Source: Arthrobotrys musiformis (taxonomy: Eukaryota > Ascomycota > Orbiliomycetes > Orbiliales > Orbiliaceae). From it: a stretch of DNA of 64,000 nucleotides. The DNA is taken from the NCBI GenBank assembly GCA_036971715.1, contig JAVHJL010000012.1, positions 1,054,001-1,118,000 on the forward strand, given 5' to 3'. A model generated the notes under the pieces. That model searched no databases and had not been told where the DNA came from. It was given only the letters and a program-made list of their open reading frames with translations. Position numbers and translations under genes: made by a program. This document shows positions 8,404 to 19,947 of the stretch, piece by piece. Positions within the stretch are counted from its first letter, which is position 1; each line of letters starts with the position of its first letter.

Positions 8404-9690
8404 ACTTCTTACGAAATATAAGAACAAAGATACGTATTACCTCACAACTGGAAAGGATAGTAGAGCACTAATATGGTGTTCTAGGAGGAAGCGATAGAAA
8501 CACTTTTGCCAGGGTCCCCTGCAGGCAAAACGGCCAGGCACGCTTACCGCGTCACCGTACCGATTCACGAGCGGAAAAACGGAAGGGCTACTGTATCAGA
8601 TGGAAATAACAGGTTTTGAAGGTCTTATGACGTATTGATGGCTAATTATTCTGTGGTGGTAGGGCACAAAATTTGAGAATTCGCGGTGAGATGTTGATTG
8701 AAAAGAGTTAAACTAAACGAAACCACAAAACAAAAGGCCGCAACGTCTACGCGACGAAAAAAACGCACAAACTCCAAAAAACAAAACAATTGGCATTGTC
8801 TCCTCCGGCTCTCCGTCCCCGGTGGTCGTTCCCGAGAGAAAGCTCGAGATCCGACTGGTTAGGCACAGATCGATGGGTTCGATGCTACCAATTATAATAA
8901 GATGGGTAGGTTGATGAAGTATAAGTTATCTTCTATAGCCGGGCCGGGGGAGGCCGGGACTAACTAGCTAATCTAAGTATGTATAATGGTCTACCTAAGT
9001 AGGTAGTTACAGGGTGGTAATGATAGGCGGTAAGTTGGTAAGGATAACATTACATTGACCGTCGTGTGGGGCTTGGAAGTTCAGGGCGGCGAACCGAATT
9101 TTCACTGTTGCGATAAACAGATGCTCGATGAATGAATTTCGAATCTCCATAAATTTTAGGGTGGTTAGAAGGACTAGATTGATCGATGCTAGCAGGTCAA
9201 CTTCTTGCCGCCATTCAACTTTTGTGGACTTTGTTTTCAGCGAAGCAGGGGACAATTTGTCTTTGACGGACAGGCTTGAGCAATTGAGTATTTGGGGAAG
9301 CGGCTTAAAGATCCCTCGTCATAGAGCCCCTGCCTCGCGTTGTGGTTGAAATCACATATAGAAAAAACCCCGCCCACTCCGTCGCCTACTACCGCCAGGT
9401 GATTCAGGTCAACCTAGTTCCTGGTTTTGAAACCCACCGTTCTCCTCGTTCCAAAGGACACCTCTGGTCTTGTTCCCAGCCTTACCACTACCCCAAAGTT
9501 TATTCTTCGTTTCACCTTTACCTATCTCGAGTTAGCGAGCCACCTGTCACAATCCGGTCTGCAGTGAACGAAATGCTTCGATTTCGCATGTCTGCCTTTG
9601 CAGTTCAATGTCCTTGAGCATATTATTTCCGCAGCCTCAAACCACTCTGAGTGCGTCGAGGGCAAGTTCTGGCGAGACTGCTCATATGCC
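8404..9690. other. Upstream flank of copy A (probable 5' UTR/LTR), no gene seen
   Basis: This stretch holds only short frames without recognisable protein. It should contain the 5' untranslated region and 5' LTR of copy A. The minus strand reads TGGTAGCATCGAACCCA at 8890-8874, which begins with TGG and looks like a tRNA-complementary primer binding site, but it does not match the expected spacing of a complete tRNA 3' end, so it is only a weak candidate. LTR borders cannot be set because the opposite LTR is outside the window. Confidence 0.35.
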
Positions 9691-9693
9691 CGA

Positions 9694-10046
9694 CTGCTTT
9701 AGCAGAAGGGACTTAGATTAACGCGAGCCACTTTTCATGGAAGGTTTTTGGGTGGTGGTTCTGCGGGACGGCGCCAAGAAATCTCAAATAGGAAGTTCAT
9801 TGCCTATTTAGGATTTTAATATTTCTGACACTTACTATTCTAAGAAAGAATCAAACACAACCCGTACTCAATCGAATAACACACCAACACAAGAAGGGTC
9901 GCCGAGACTACAATCAATCTTGCTAAAGCAGCTCACTGACCGGCGTGGACGGGCGAGCAGCACCGCGCATGCAATGCATATGGGGCTGCGGGGGCAGGAA
10001 GTGAGAGGGCAAATGTGTGGCGCAAGACACCATATCTAGTGAAATA
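9694..10046 (+). repeat. Direct repeat, copy 1 (LTR-like or solo element)
   Basis: It begins with CTGCTTTAGCAGAAGGGACT and ends near GCGCAAGACACCATATCTAG. The second copy at 10192-10610 has the same ends and the same internal order: the motifs CTCAAATAGGAAGT, ACTTACTATTCT, CGTACTCAATCGA and GCGTGGACGGGCGAGCAGCA recur. The reverse complement of the starting 12-mer appears internally (TGCTAAAGCAG at 9921-9931). No coding capacity is seen. The TG...CA type ends suit an LTR, but the origin is not proved. Confidence 0.7.
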
Positions 10047-10191
10047 GAGCTATAAGGACATCTCAGACTCATAGTATACATTGCGAGTACTTAGGGCTTA
10101 CCTAAGAACTTGATTCATTGTATAAGCTATGCGGGCTCCACAGACGTCAACCAAGGAGGACTTAGCCGTTGCCATGCCGACGTGTGCCTGA

Positions 10192-10610
10192 CTGCTTTAG
10201 CAGAAGGGACTGAGAGAAACCGTGAGGGGCGATGCGTAGTTTCGATCCACGCCCTTCAAATTGTGGTGACAGCCACACCGTGGCGACACCTCTAGCGCTC
10301 GTGCCAAGACAATTACTCAAATAGGAAGTAGGTCGCTCAATCGAGTAATTTGATAAGTCACGTGTATTTGACAAACTTACTATTCTGAGAACGACAGAAT
10401 CAAACGTATACAAACTTACTATTGTGAGAACGAAAGAGTCAAACACAACACGTACTCAATCGAACAACACACGTACTCAATCAATCCTGCTAAAGCAGCT
10501 CACGACTGGCGTGGACGGGCGAGCAGCACCGCGCATTATTGCAACCGGGGCTGCGGGGCGGGAAGTGGGAGGGCAAATGTGTGGCGCAAGACACCATATC
10601 TAGTTTTGCT
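10192..10610 (+). repeat. Direct repeat, copy 2
   Basis: Diverged copy of the 9694-10046 repeat in the same orientation, about 145 bp further on. It carries an extra internal duplication: the segment ACTTACTATT(C/G)TGAGAACGA occurs twice (about 10377 and 10411). The shared right end is GCGCAAGACACCATATCTAG. The pair could be two solo LTRs or the LTRs of an element whose inside has been lost. Confidence 0.7.
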
Positions 10611-12172
10611 TGTTCGAATTACATTTTAAGTTTTCCTACTTAAAGCTTGCGCCAAAGCTTAGGCCTATCCTAGTGGTATATGCGCATATACTGACGTCCG
10701 TCATGCATCGCAGCAGCCTCCAGATCTGCGTATTGCCCGTCGGGGCCTTCGAATCCCTGGCCCCAAGACTATCGTCATTCTGTATCTCCCGTGAAGCTAG
10801 CATATAACCTTTAGCAATAGCTTAAGAGCCACTAGATTCAGCTTCCATCAAGCTATAAGTACCTATAGTACATTGCGAGCAGTAGTATCATAGCGGGCTG
10901 TTGGTAATCTTGGTAATATTGCTGGGATGGTGGTACCGTGACTATTGTTGGCAGTCTCGTTCCCAGACAGACCGCACGCAGGAAGGGTGTTCGCCGCCGC
11001 CTGTCGGGAAATTTGAAGTTTAGAAAGTAAAGGCTAAAACACCAACGGTCACCCTCGTGGTTTAGGTATGTACATGTACATGCACAATACAAACCAACAA
11101 TGGACAAATAGAAGCGGAACTCAGTCGGATCCAGTAATCTTGACACTCGGGCTGCAGGATGAGCAATACTACGACCACCACAACCGCGGCGAACTACCTA
11201 TCTATAATAGACAGCCCGATGGGGATTGTCCAAGTTTGGCGTTTGATGCAAAATCCGCGTCGCCCCTCCGTATATTGATATATGCTTGTATACCGTACGG
11301 GTAAATGGCAGACTTACGGGTTGGCGCGGAAGACGCAAGTTGATCTACGGTCTTATTTTAGTTAGATTAAGACCGTTAAGTTTGTTACAGGCTCTTCAAG
11401 TCACTCTCGAGCTGGTTCCAATGTCTGCGGAATTCCTCTACGGTACCTTTGGGGGTGCATTATATGTGTTTTTCTTCAAGGCCCACCCGGGGCTCTATGT
11501 TTACATGTGCTCTGAGAATATGAACAGCTTGTATTTTCACCTCTAGGTCTCTAGTCTAATTAGGAGGTGCCCCATGATGGGGTTAGATGACCGTATTAAT
11601 TCAAACCGCCTGCTAGCAGTGCGGGAAAATCCACAACGCTATCTACCCGTGCAAAATGTAGCTTGGGACGGAGATTGATTGACCGGCTAAGCCATGATCC
11701 ACGGTTAATGACGAAGACCAATTGAATAATGCCGTAGTCCTGGTTAGACGTGCGGCCGGGTGTTTGTATAGCAAGGTTCACCTTGCCGCCCGGATCTCGA
11801 CTTCCAACTGGCCTCCCGCCCTGCCTCGTATAAATATGATTGCAAGATCACTAAAGCATTGTAATTGTTTGAAATTGGTTACCCCTCTTTTGTACCAAAA
11901 AGTGATATCTTCTGGAGGGATTGAGTTGTACAGTGGTGTTCTCATTGTTAGATATGCCGTGGTCGTCTAGCATATGATGAGTTGTAATTCTGAAATTTAA
12001 TGTTCCCTTATCACCCCGTAGCTTGCTATTAATGAAAATCTTCGGGTTGTTGACAAGTGAGGCATCTTGTCCAGGGCCAATCCACTAGTCGTCTCATTAG
12101 ATGTTTTATTACTATATACCTTGTATGCTGGGAATGTTTCGGGCTATATACTTGTCCTCTTTTGTCGTGGAA
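10611..12172. other. No gene seen
   Basis: Short frames on both strands lack recognisable composition, splice partners or motifs. The stretch is AT-moderate with a few poly-pyrimidine runs. I find no RNA gene or mobile element border here. Confidence 0.4.
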
Positions 12173-13172
12173 CTAAAGTTTGACATCTGGCAAGTTATCG
12201 TTACTTGGATCGGCGATTGATTTAACATGTTTCCAGAGTAAACACCAGGACGTATATCTTCGTAATGGCTTGATAACCTCGCTTTTATCGCCGAAGAACA
12301 CGTCAATGATGTCGCTTGGTGTCAATGTTGGTCGTATATCTGCCACGGCTAACTTGACTTGCTCGAGGAACTGCGCTGGTTCCTGAGGCAAAATCGCTAC
12401 GAAGAAAGTCGGGCCGGTCCAGTTTAGACTCGCTTGGAAACGTAGTCCGGCAAACGATTCGAGTTCGCGGCGGATAAAGTCCGGGCAGCCGACGAAGTCG
12501 CAGCCACTGCTGCTGTCTTTTCTATCCGCGACAGCATTCGATCCTGTGTGGTCCTCAACCGCTGTATGGTCGTCATTTTTCGTTGCAGCTTTCGTTTCAA
12601 ACCCATAGTCTCTGAGGCGCAGGCCAATTAATATAATATCCAGTTTCTATCTGGAATAATTAAGAAGGTCGCTGATTACTTACTTTAATGTCGTTTGCTT
12701 GAGCTTGGGTTCTTGCTCTGGCATGTCTTGTCCATCTCTGGCTTTCCAGGGAAGGTACCTTGGCCTCTTGGGCACCGGTTCGGCGATTGTGGAGGAAAAC
12801 ATGTCGGTACCGGAATGGTAAACGGATGATGTAACTGCTATCGAAATCTAGGCTGACCTTTGGCGATAGTGGCGCACGGTTTCTTTCTTCTTCCGGATGG
12901 GAGTAGTTGAAGAGGGATGCAGTAAGTTCTAGGTGTTGCTGCTTCGATATACCAACTTGCCTGCTACATGCATGTTGGATTTCTGGTGGTTGCTGGAATT
13001 TTAGCTCCACTGAGTTTATGTGCCCGCCCGACTTTTGGTGCCCTCGTTCGAGGAAGTGGGTATGCTTATGAACACGATGTTGGCTGAGGCCACCGGTATA
13101 GCTCTCGAACGAGGACTTGATATACATTAGTATCGTCGTATTCATCCATGCTGTACCCGGGAATGGAATCAT
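12173..13172 (-). CDS. Unrecognised two-exon protein (about 320 aa)
   Basis: Exon 1 (13172-12684) starts at ATG and gives 163 residues rich in His, Gln and Arg. Exon 2 (12646-12173) is an open frame without its own ATG; it follows a GTAAGT donor and a TAG acceptor at the same codon phase, giving 157 more residues. Exon 2 contains DFVGCPDFIRRELESFAGLR and SLNWTGPTFFVAILPQEP and ends in NDNLPDVKL. The composition of exon 2 looks strongly protein-coding. The implied intron is only 37 nt, short even for a fungus, so the exact junction or an alternative acceptor is uncertain. No domain recognised. Confidence 0.5.
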
Positions 13173-14494
13173 GCTGCACCTTGTCTGCTTGCTTTAATAT
13201 CGTTGATTGCACATACATGTCAATACGTCTATGATGCCCAACCCCGAAATCAGAATCATCTTGAAAATGGAACCAACTTCGTAGTTCGATCCGTCAGCAA
13301 ATTTATATATGGTTGAACCCAAGCCTTTCGACAGGACGTCACATCAACCGAGCCGTCCAAGAAGAAGGTCACAGGCAAAGAATAGCTCTGCCATTTATGA
13401 TATTTTGGACCTTTCTGTCGATCCCTCGGATTCCTTTGGTTTTGTGGAAACATTGTCTTCCGTACGACTCCCTTCAATGTTATCTGTCCAGGTCCAATCT
13501 TTTGCAACCCAAGATTTGAATTGTAGCTGGACCACCCTGGGTGAGGCTGGGAACGAGACCAATTGTAGCCAAAAATTTGAATTGCCAAATTTCGGTAACA
13601 CTGCTTTACATATGCAATCTGTTTTAGCCTTGTTACTATAATCTAAGTCTCGTCCGGCCGACCCCCTACCTTGAGTATAGAGCCACGGGGAGAACTTTCA
13701 AGCTTAGGGCAATCGAATCCAAGTGTAGTCGACTCCACTGGTTACATTTGCTGTAGATGTGGGTTTCTCCTAGCTAGTTGGTCACAAGCTAGCTATCAGC
13801 CTGAGGTATCTTATTACTGGTACAACCTCAGGTGGGCTGGTTATAAGGCGACGCGACGTGTTACCCTTTCAAGTGACACTGCTTAGCTTATGGATCGGAG
13901 TTCAAGCCTTACATTTGAATTCCTTATGCTAAAGCTAACTAGCTAAGTATCTATCATCTGGTTGACCATTTCACCTGCGAAGGATTATCTAGGTAGTTAA
14001 TTGACTTCTCCTCCACCCTGATATATTCTCCGCTTATCTTTGAATTGAAGAGTATTTTGTCTTGGCAGTATCTAGCGGGCATCAGATTGTGCGATTGTCG
14101 TTTGCCAAGCATTCTGTTCCTGTTTTCGCCGTCTGGGCCTGCTATATATTTTCTTCTTTTTATGTCGGTTCTCGATTATCAGGCAGATACCTATTTCAAG
14201 ACACTTACGGAAAGTGGGGCCGGTTGTCGATTCTTTTCGGCTTTGGTTCATGAATTCAGGACCGATCTCATTCCGGACCAAACAGCACATAAACTTAGCG
14301 AGACGAGGTCTGAGCGGCGCCTTGACTAAATTCTGAGTGGTACGCTTGTCACGATGGTATGCTTGTCACGACGGTTCAGCTGCCACGACGGTTCAGATAG
14401 TTAGCATGGTTTCTTTTTGCACTAATCCTCGTCACGAATATTCATGCATACTTGCATGATCAAGGCGGAGGTGGTCTCGGTAGCCCCTTACCTA
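13173..14494. other. Weak ORFs only
   Basis: A 110-codon plus-strand frame with an ATG at 13309 (to 13641) and several shorter ones are present, but none has a recognisable domain, a convincing splice partner or a homologue in the window. Near 14340-14400 the motif GTCACGA(C/T)GGT recurs three times in about 50 bp, a small degenerate repeat. Confidence 0.3.
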
Positions 14495-14660
14495 GGGAAG
14501 AAGTGACCGTGATCCTAATTGGGGAATACGCAAAAAAAAGTAAATCACCACCAAAATATTGATTGTTTCCTTTTGTTCGCGATGCGGCTCTGTTGATTTT
14601 TGTATGGTGTTTTGCTTGTTTTTGCGTATTCCTCGATTAGGATCACGGTCACTTCTTCCC
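14495..14660. mobile_element. 166-bp MITE with long terminal inverted repeats
   Basis: The left end GGGAAGAAGTGACCGTGATC (14495 on) reappears as its reverse complement ending at 14660; pairing continues for about 40 bases with only two mismatches, to the stretch GGAATACGCAAAAA. A TA dinucleotide lies immediately left (14493-14494), and another lies right after three extra C (14664-14665), which hints at a TA target duplication. The 80-bp interior has no coding capacity. A single copy of the same inverted repeat sits at 40262-40309. This is a non-autonomous DNA transposon, possibly Tc1/mariner-mobilised; the autonomous partner is not in the window. Confidence 0.85.
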
Positions 14661-15530
14661 CCCTATGTATAAACGTAAAGATTTTCTGATTTTTATACAA
14701 GTTTTCAGACATTTTTCTTTCTTTGTTATAAAAAATTATAGTTTTAAAACGAAAAAATTATTATTTTTATTTTACATATATTTTTTTTACAAGGTTAATT
14801 GTGAAAACTAATAGTTTTAGAACAAACATTTTGAAAATGTATGGGGAGCATGGGTGTAAATTGGACTCCATTTTCCATGGGTGTGGGATTAGCATGTTCC
14901 AAAATTAATTGTATGGACTAGCTGCATGCGGTGCGTTTCGAAATTTCGAATTCGACACGAACGTCCCCCTGTTGTAGAAATTCTTAGCCATGGCCACGGC
15001 AAGCTTCCCATACGTACATACATGCTGGCTCCTTTTTTTTTTTTTTTTTTCTTTGGAAAGATGTAAGGTTGCATCATCACGGGGTATTTTCAAAAACGTC
15101 GGGCATTTGCTTCGAACCTGTTATGTCAGGACATGCATGTGCAAGCCCTGGCAGAGTTGTAATTTCGTGAGCGTCTTCTACGACTATAAAGTCACAGCCG
15201 GAGATCGTCTGAAGATTTCAAAGCTCTAATCACGAACTAAGTCGCAGGCACGAGTTAATCACAAGATCCTATCACTTATCCATTCGTTTTATTGACGGAT
15301 CTGGTAATTTTATCTTCAGCTCCATCCATCCAGACAGCAGCCAACACAAGGGATTTGAGGTGTCATATACTCCGTATCACATCTTAACTTTCCGAGCAAG
15401 GTTTCCAGCGAGCTAAGTAGTCAATTAATTAACCGTATCGGAAAACGGAAAGCCCCATTTGTGTCCCCGGCTGCAGTTAATACTGTTCTCGAGCTTCAAT
15501 CACATATTTGGCCTCAATCCCCAAGTATTT
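14661..15530. other. AT-rich stretch and poly-T, no gene seen
   Basis: Positions about 14680-14830 are extremely AT-rich, with runs such as TTATTTTTATTTTACATA. At 15031-15050 there is a poly-T of roughly 18-19 bases, and at 15531-15552 a GCGA microsatellite of about five units. I see no coding region; the last part may be the promoter and leader of the gene at 15739. Confidence 0.5.
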
Positions 15531-15738
15531 GAAGCGAGCGAGCGAGCGAGCGGACTCGCGCAGTAAAACAGTTTCAGAGACAAGGTTTAACTCTAAAGTC
15601 CACATTCCTTACCTGCAGAGCTGTACAGCTGTCGTCCCCTTGATAGGCAGAGCTGCCGGAAAACCTTTCCCTTTTTCTGGTGGAGGCTGCCTTAAAAGCC
15701 CCCCCAAAACAGAAAAAGGGGATTGTAAGACTTTGGCC

Positions 15739-17406
15739 ATGGATCTGGATAGCAAAGCTGTGATGCGTTTCCGAGTCTTCATTGCACATGAAAACTACGA
15801 CGCTGTCTGGAAGGGAGTCAGCAAGCACCGGCGCACCGTTATCCAAGATGCATCATATTTTCAGCACCCATTAAAATTCCAGCGGCATGACAGAATCCTT
15901 GTCCCCCTGGATAACATTTGCTATGACTGTCTTGTTGGTATAAACGAGAGGACAGGAGAGGTCGGGAACCTCTGTCTAGATCGTGTAACACCAGCTGAAG
16001 GAATACAACAATTCCGAATCCATGGCGTTTTTAAAGAGTATGGGTCCACCAGACCCATTATTAAAACAAATGCAAACCGCCACTACGTATACCATCAGAT
16101 GCATTCGAGTGTTCATGAAGAGTTCCCTCCTGCGATCCTTTATGAACCTCAATGGCAGTATTACTACGGCGACCCATTTTTGCTCCGTCCCGAATTTAGT
16201 TCGACAACTACCACAACTGAGCAACGGGACCATGAAGGTGTAAGGAAAATCAACGTCTTTAACTTGCGGACTGGAGAACCATTGAGCGTTCCCATTACAA
16301 AGCTTCGACTTCACCCAAATTACAAGTTTAAAGGTTCCGAAATACGGAGTTCGCAAAAGGGCCTTGGGAATTCAATTGCACAGTTTCGCAGTGGGCAGCT
16401 TCTGACCGTTGCGGTACTCGGTGGACGGAATGTCCGCCTTGGTGGGAGGACCACAAGCTCACTACTATTCTGTCTTGCCACGGGGACTGGGGCTGCTTCC
16501 TGGGTACTTGAAAACCAGTTAGAGCCTCTAGACACAGAATTTATGAGTTTCGCAAATCACACCTCACACTGGTTGATATTAGATATGGACGACGAGACGC
16601 AAGATGGTCTGGATGGCTTAGGTTTTCAGGACCTAAGCTTACAGGTCGTTTATGCGAATTTTCGAAACTCAACAAATTCGAACGACTCTCGAGCGAGTTA
16701 TCGGCAAGAGAGAGTGAAGTACGAGGATTCCGAACTGGAGGATGCTCCCTACAGTGAGGATGAAAGCGAGGATGGTGATATCCAATCTCGGGGAAGATTA
16801 TCCCCGAACCTGTCGTCTAGTCATGGCGATGGGGAAACCCCTCAGCTCTATAGATCTAGAGGGAATCGAGTTGTTCTGCTTCAGAGAACTCGACAATCTT
16901 CGGCTAGCAGCGAAGTGCACGAGAGGAGGAGAGCCCATTTGGACCCCAGCAGTCAAGGGGTGCTTGTAGACTCAACTCCAATCCAGTCCGAAGGTACCGA
17001 CCCAAGGGGAAGAAACGTTACATCACGCCCCCTTCATCATACATCCTACCCCGAAGAACAACCAGCTCGAGCCCCGCCCGGGTCACGGCCGTCACGCTTA
17101 GCACCCCCGCCCGGCCACCTGAACTTTCTGGAGGAACGACTTTTTGAAGAAGGTGCTTCAAGGTTCCTCGGGGTGGATGGAACAAGATACAGCTCACGAG
17201 AAAGGGATCCGCGGGATAGCGAACCAGAGGACGCACGTGAGAAATCTCCATATGGGGGGGACCATGATGCGCTCAGGTACGGCGAGGCTTTGACGTATAT
17301 GAGAGCAAGAAGCAACGACCACGAGGCTATGGATAGGGAACATTCAAATTCACGATACTCACGGAACCATCCACGACGTTCGCCGCCTATAGGGGATGGC
17401 TATTAA
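15739..17406 (+). CDS. Unrecognised 555-aa protein, ordered N-terminal part and disordered charged tail
   Basis: The frame is open from about 15508, but the first ATG is at 15739 in a good context (GCCATGG), giving 555 residues in one exon. Residues 1 to about 310 look folded, with many Tyr, Phe and hydrophobic residues (MRFRVFIAHENYDAVWKGVS, KLRLHPNYKFKGSE, GRTTSSLLFCLATGTGAASW). From about residue 320 on it becomes acidic and Arg/Ser-rich, with EDSELEDAPYSEDESEDGD and basic Arg-Pro stretches, typical of a disordered tail. No known domain was recognised. The long uninterrupted frame and intact stop make it one of the most credible host genes here. A leader intron before the ATG cannot be excluded. 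Confidence 0.75.
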   Translation: MDLDSKAVMRFRVFIAHENYDAVWKGVSKHRRTVIQDASYFQHPLKFQRHDRILVPLDNICYDCLVGINERTGEVGNLCLDRVTPAEGIQQFRIHGVFKEYGSTRPIIKTNANRHYVYHQMHSSVHEEFPPAILYEPQWQYYYGDPFLLRPEFSSTTTTTEQRDHEGVRKINVFNLRTGEPLSVPITKLRLHPNYKFKGSEIRSSQKGLGNSIAQFRSGQLLTVAVLGGRNVRLGGRTTSSLLFCLATGTGAASWVLENQLEPLDTEFMSFANHTSHWLILDMDDETQDGLDGLGFQDLSLQVVYANFRNSTNSNDSRASYRQERVKYEDSELEDAPYSEDESEDGDIQSRGRLSPNLSSSHGDGETPQLYRSRGNRVVLLQRTRQSSASSEVHERRRAHLDPSSQGVLVDSTPIQSEGTDPRGRNVTSRPLHHTSYPEEQPARAPPGSRPSRLAPPPGHLNFLEERLFEEGASRFLGVDGTRYSSRERDPRDSEPEDAREKSPYGGDHDALRYGEALTYMRARSNDHEAMDREHSNSRYSRNHPRRSPPIGDGY

Positions 17407-18747
17407 ACGTCCCTAAGTCGTTTAGTCTTGGTCTTCTAGACAAGCCAATTCTCTTCGACCCCATTACTCGGCCATGTGCATATGTATCATGATCGACGCA
17501 TGCATATGCGCATGTGCACACCAATTAGTTAACGAATTCCCTTCGAAGAAAACCCATTTACGACTTTGCATTGAATTCAATACGAGCCCCTCTTTTTTTA
17601 TATTATTATACTTATTTTTCTTGTCGTCGCTATTGTTTGGGAGTGCCGAATGTTGCGGTTGATAAAGTTCTTGTATCTGCTTCGGTTTATTCATTTAATC
17701 GCTCTGTTGTATATTTTAGCACGTATACCCTTCTCAGTACACGATTTACCAGCATCTTCGATTCCATCGATACATCTAGCGCTGTTTAAACTTACTCTTT
17801 GCCCCTTATCGAGCGATCTAGGTTGGGGAGATATAGCCTCGAACCCGGGAGATGGTCGATGCGGAGGAGTTTCGCTCTCGCTGACAATGATCGATCGTGG
17901 GTCTAAGGCTGATGAACCTGACACAGTTGGTGTTGGTATCGTCTCCGCCTTTTGTGGTTGTTGGAAGTTGGTTTCAAGTGCACAGTCTCTTGAAGGTAGA
18001 GAATGAGCTTTATGTAGTGAGATAATTGAGGTTTCTGAACCGAAAGTAGGAGCTGGATGCACTTTCGTGTACAGCTCTCGACGTGCTCCGCCTGCAGCTG
18101 CGGCATCGCAAGATGTGAAACAGCGTTCTGCGGACGCATGAGTCTGCGTTTTCCTTCGCATTTGCAGCCGAAGGGCTTGAGCACCGTCCGCAATGGCTCC
18201 GCAGAATTGCTTCAACGTGTGAATAAACGGAATACACATTTGGCGCTAGAGGGGTTCTTCAGGGAGCTATTGCGAATATAATATGACTTTGGCAGTGATG
18301 TTCGACACATCTCGAAAATCTACGGGAGGAAGACCACTTAAGTAAGATCATGCTATGGAATTTGGACGGTAAGGCGTAACAACAATAATGATACAACCCC
18401 GAATTTGGCAGCACGGTTCGTGGTGGACGGAATGGGCAGATCAATGAAACCCCAGAACAGGCCCCCAGACCAGCTCTCACATCGATATCCACGTCTTGCC
18501 CTTTGCGACTTTTAGTTCATCCCTGACCTTAGCTCCCTTGCTTTTTATTTGCACGGTCTATCCGATTTCTCAGTCTTGCCTAGAGTTCTAGGAGGGCAGG
18601 ATGCTCTTGACTCTGGTAACTGTAGCTGGTAAAGCATGTATGTTGCCCCCATATTTATTTCGGATTTGACTAGGAGCTTTGGAAGCTTGGGTTACCATGG
18701 GTCTGAAAGTCAAAATAGTTGCTAGGAGTTTATATGCTTGGAGACTG
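17407..18747. other. No gene seen
   Basis: Overlapping short frames on both strands around 17.7-18.3 kb have no domain, and none continues across a clear intron. Short CATATG/GCATAT alternations appear at 17470-17520. Confidence 0.4.
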
Positions 18748-19584
18748 TCACCTCACATATGCCGGACAGGATGTTCGCAAAAGTGGAAATTTCTCACTAT
18801 ATCGAGGGAGGGCCAAGAGGGAAACAAACGCACGAGCGACAGTCTCATTTGTCCGCCATATCTTGTTCGTATGGGTGCACCACTTTTTTTTTTCAAAAAG
18901 AAAGAAAGAGGGAAAGAACGAAATCAGTCCAATTCGAGAAAGGTAAGTGGTTCGGGTCTTACAGTCATCGATTCCTAATCTTTTCTTTTTTCTGGGCTCC
19001 AACGCAGGAAGTAGGGGTGCCTGACTTGAACTACCAGCAGCCTCCTCATATGCTTTTTTTCTTATGCTCTCTGCTTCTCTTCTTCCCGCATTCCTGTAAG
19101 ATTCGCTGGCAATCCAATTAAAGAGCCAGTTCTCATCCTCCTGCGTCGAAGCTAACATGTCACCAATCGTTGACCGAAACTCAGGACCGATTTGTCGGGT
19201 AGTAATTTGTTGGATGAATTCGTCGTAGATCTGTTTTTTGATGGTATCATGTTGATATAAAAAGCGTTTTAGGGACGGCTCTAGCTGCGGCTGGAATTTT
19301 TCTATTGCAGGCTTGCAGCAATCCTAGTAGGGGCATGGATTCTTTAGTCAAATTGCTGGAGTTTGGTGGGATCTAGCTAGATTTCTCTTCGGATGTTGTA
19401 CCTTCAGTATTCGCAGGACCCCATCCATCCTGGGGCGCGTCCACCCCTCCGTTTTTGAGCGGTAGTATTCGACATCGAATATCTGCTGAACTAAGTCATT
19501 CGTCAACTGCTTTTTTTTGAGATGTTTGGGTTTGGCAATGCGCGGTGGGCCGGAATCGTCCATCGTGAGTGTGATCGGGTGCAT
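18748..19584 (-). CDS. Unrecognised two-exon helical protein (252 aa)
   Basis: Exon 1 (19584-19402) starts at an ATG and gives 61 residues including KKKQLTNDLVQQIFDVEYYR and RPRMDGVLRILK. The intron (19401-19324, 78 nt, GTACAA...CTACTAG) joins at codon phase zero to exon 2 (19323-18748), which reads DCCKPAIEKFQPQLEPSLKR, then QIYDEFIQQITTRQIGPEFR and NWLFNWIASESYRNAGRREAE. The join is supported by continuous helical composition on both sides. The last 60 residues are low-complexity and may be read-through of a missed third intron. The gene is divergent from the F-box gene starting at 19948, so about 360 bp serve both promoters. Function unknown. Confidence 0.6.
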
Positions 19585-19825
19585 ACATCCAGCATTCCGG
19601 TGATGTGTGATACGTCTCGCTTTTGGCGGGCAAATGGCGGAACGGATTCATCTGAAACCCATGCTTTGCAACAATTGAGAGTGATCGAGACGACAGCTTC
19701 TTTTGGTCTAGTCGCTCTGACTTTACTTGCGCTCAAGTTAATTTAAGACCATGGCAAATTGGGTTGATTCGGCTAAATCTGGAGATTACATCCCCCTCTA
19801 TTTGCAATTGTGCATCATGGCATTC

Positions 19826-19912
19826 GAGGTTCCCAGACGGGTTCGAACCGAAGGCCTATATGGGGTTATAACCGGTTAACTCTCTCCCTACCGTCTAGTC
19901 TCTGTCATCCTG
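19826..19912 (-). repeat. tRNA-derived SINE-like head
   Basis: On the minus strand GGTAGGGAGAGAGTTAACCG is followed about 40 bases later by GGTTCGAACCCG, a near-perfect RNA polymerase III B-box. The spacing suits a tRNA-like promoter, but the acceptor stem is not closed, so it is not a functional tRNA. It lies in the leader of the F-box gene. Similar heads occur at 27.4 and 32.3 kb. Confidence 0.4.
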
Positions 19913-19947
19913 TATCCATCCTACAGCCTTGGAAATTTTCGAATTCA

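Noticed and set aside
8874..8890. TGGTAGCATCGAACCCA as a firm primer binding site
   Set aside because: The TTCGA lies too close to the CCA end for a complete tRNA 3' end, and no LTR end TG...CA pair could be verified; kept only as a weak note.
17691..18239. 182-codon minus-strand frame
   Set aside because: Composition is not protein-like, overlapping frames are equally open, and no domain or intron partner was found.
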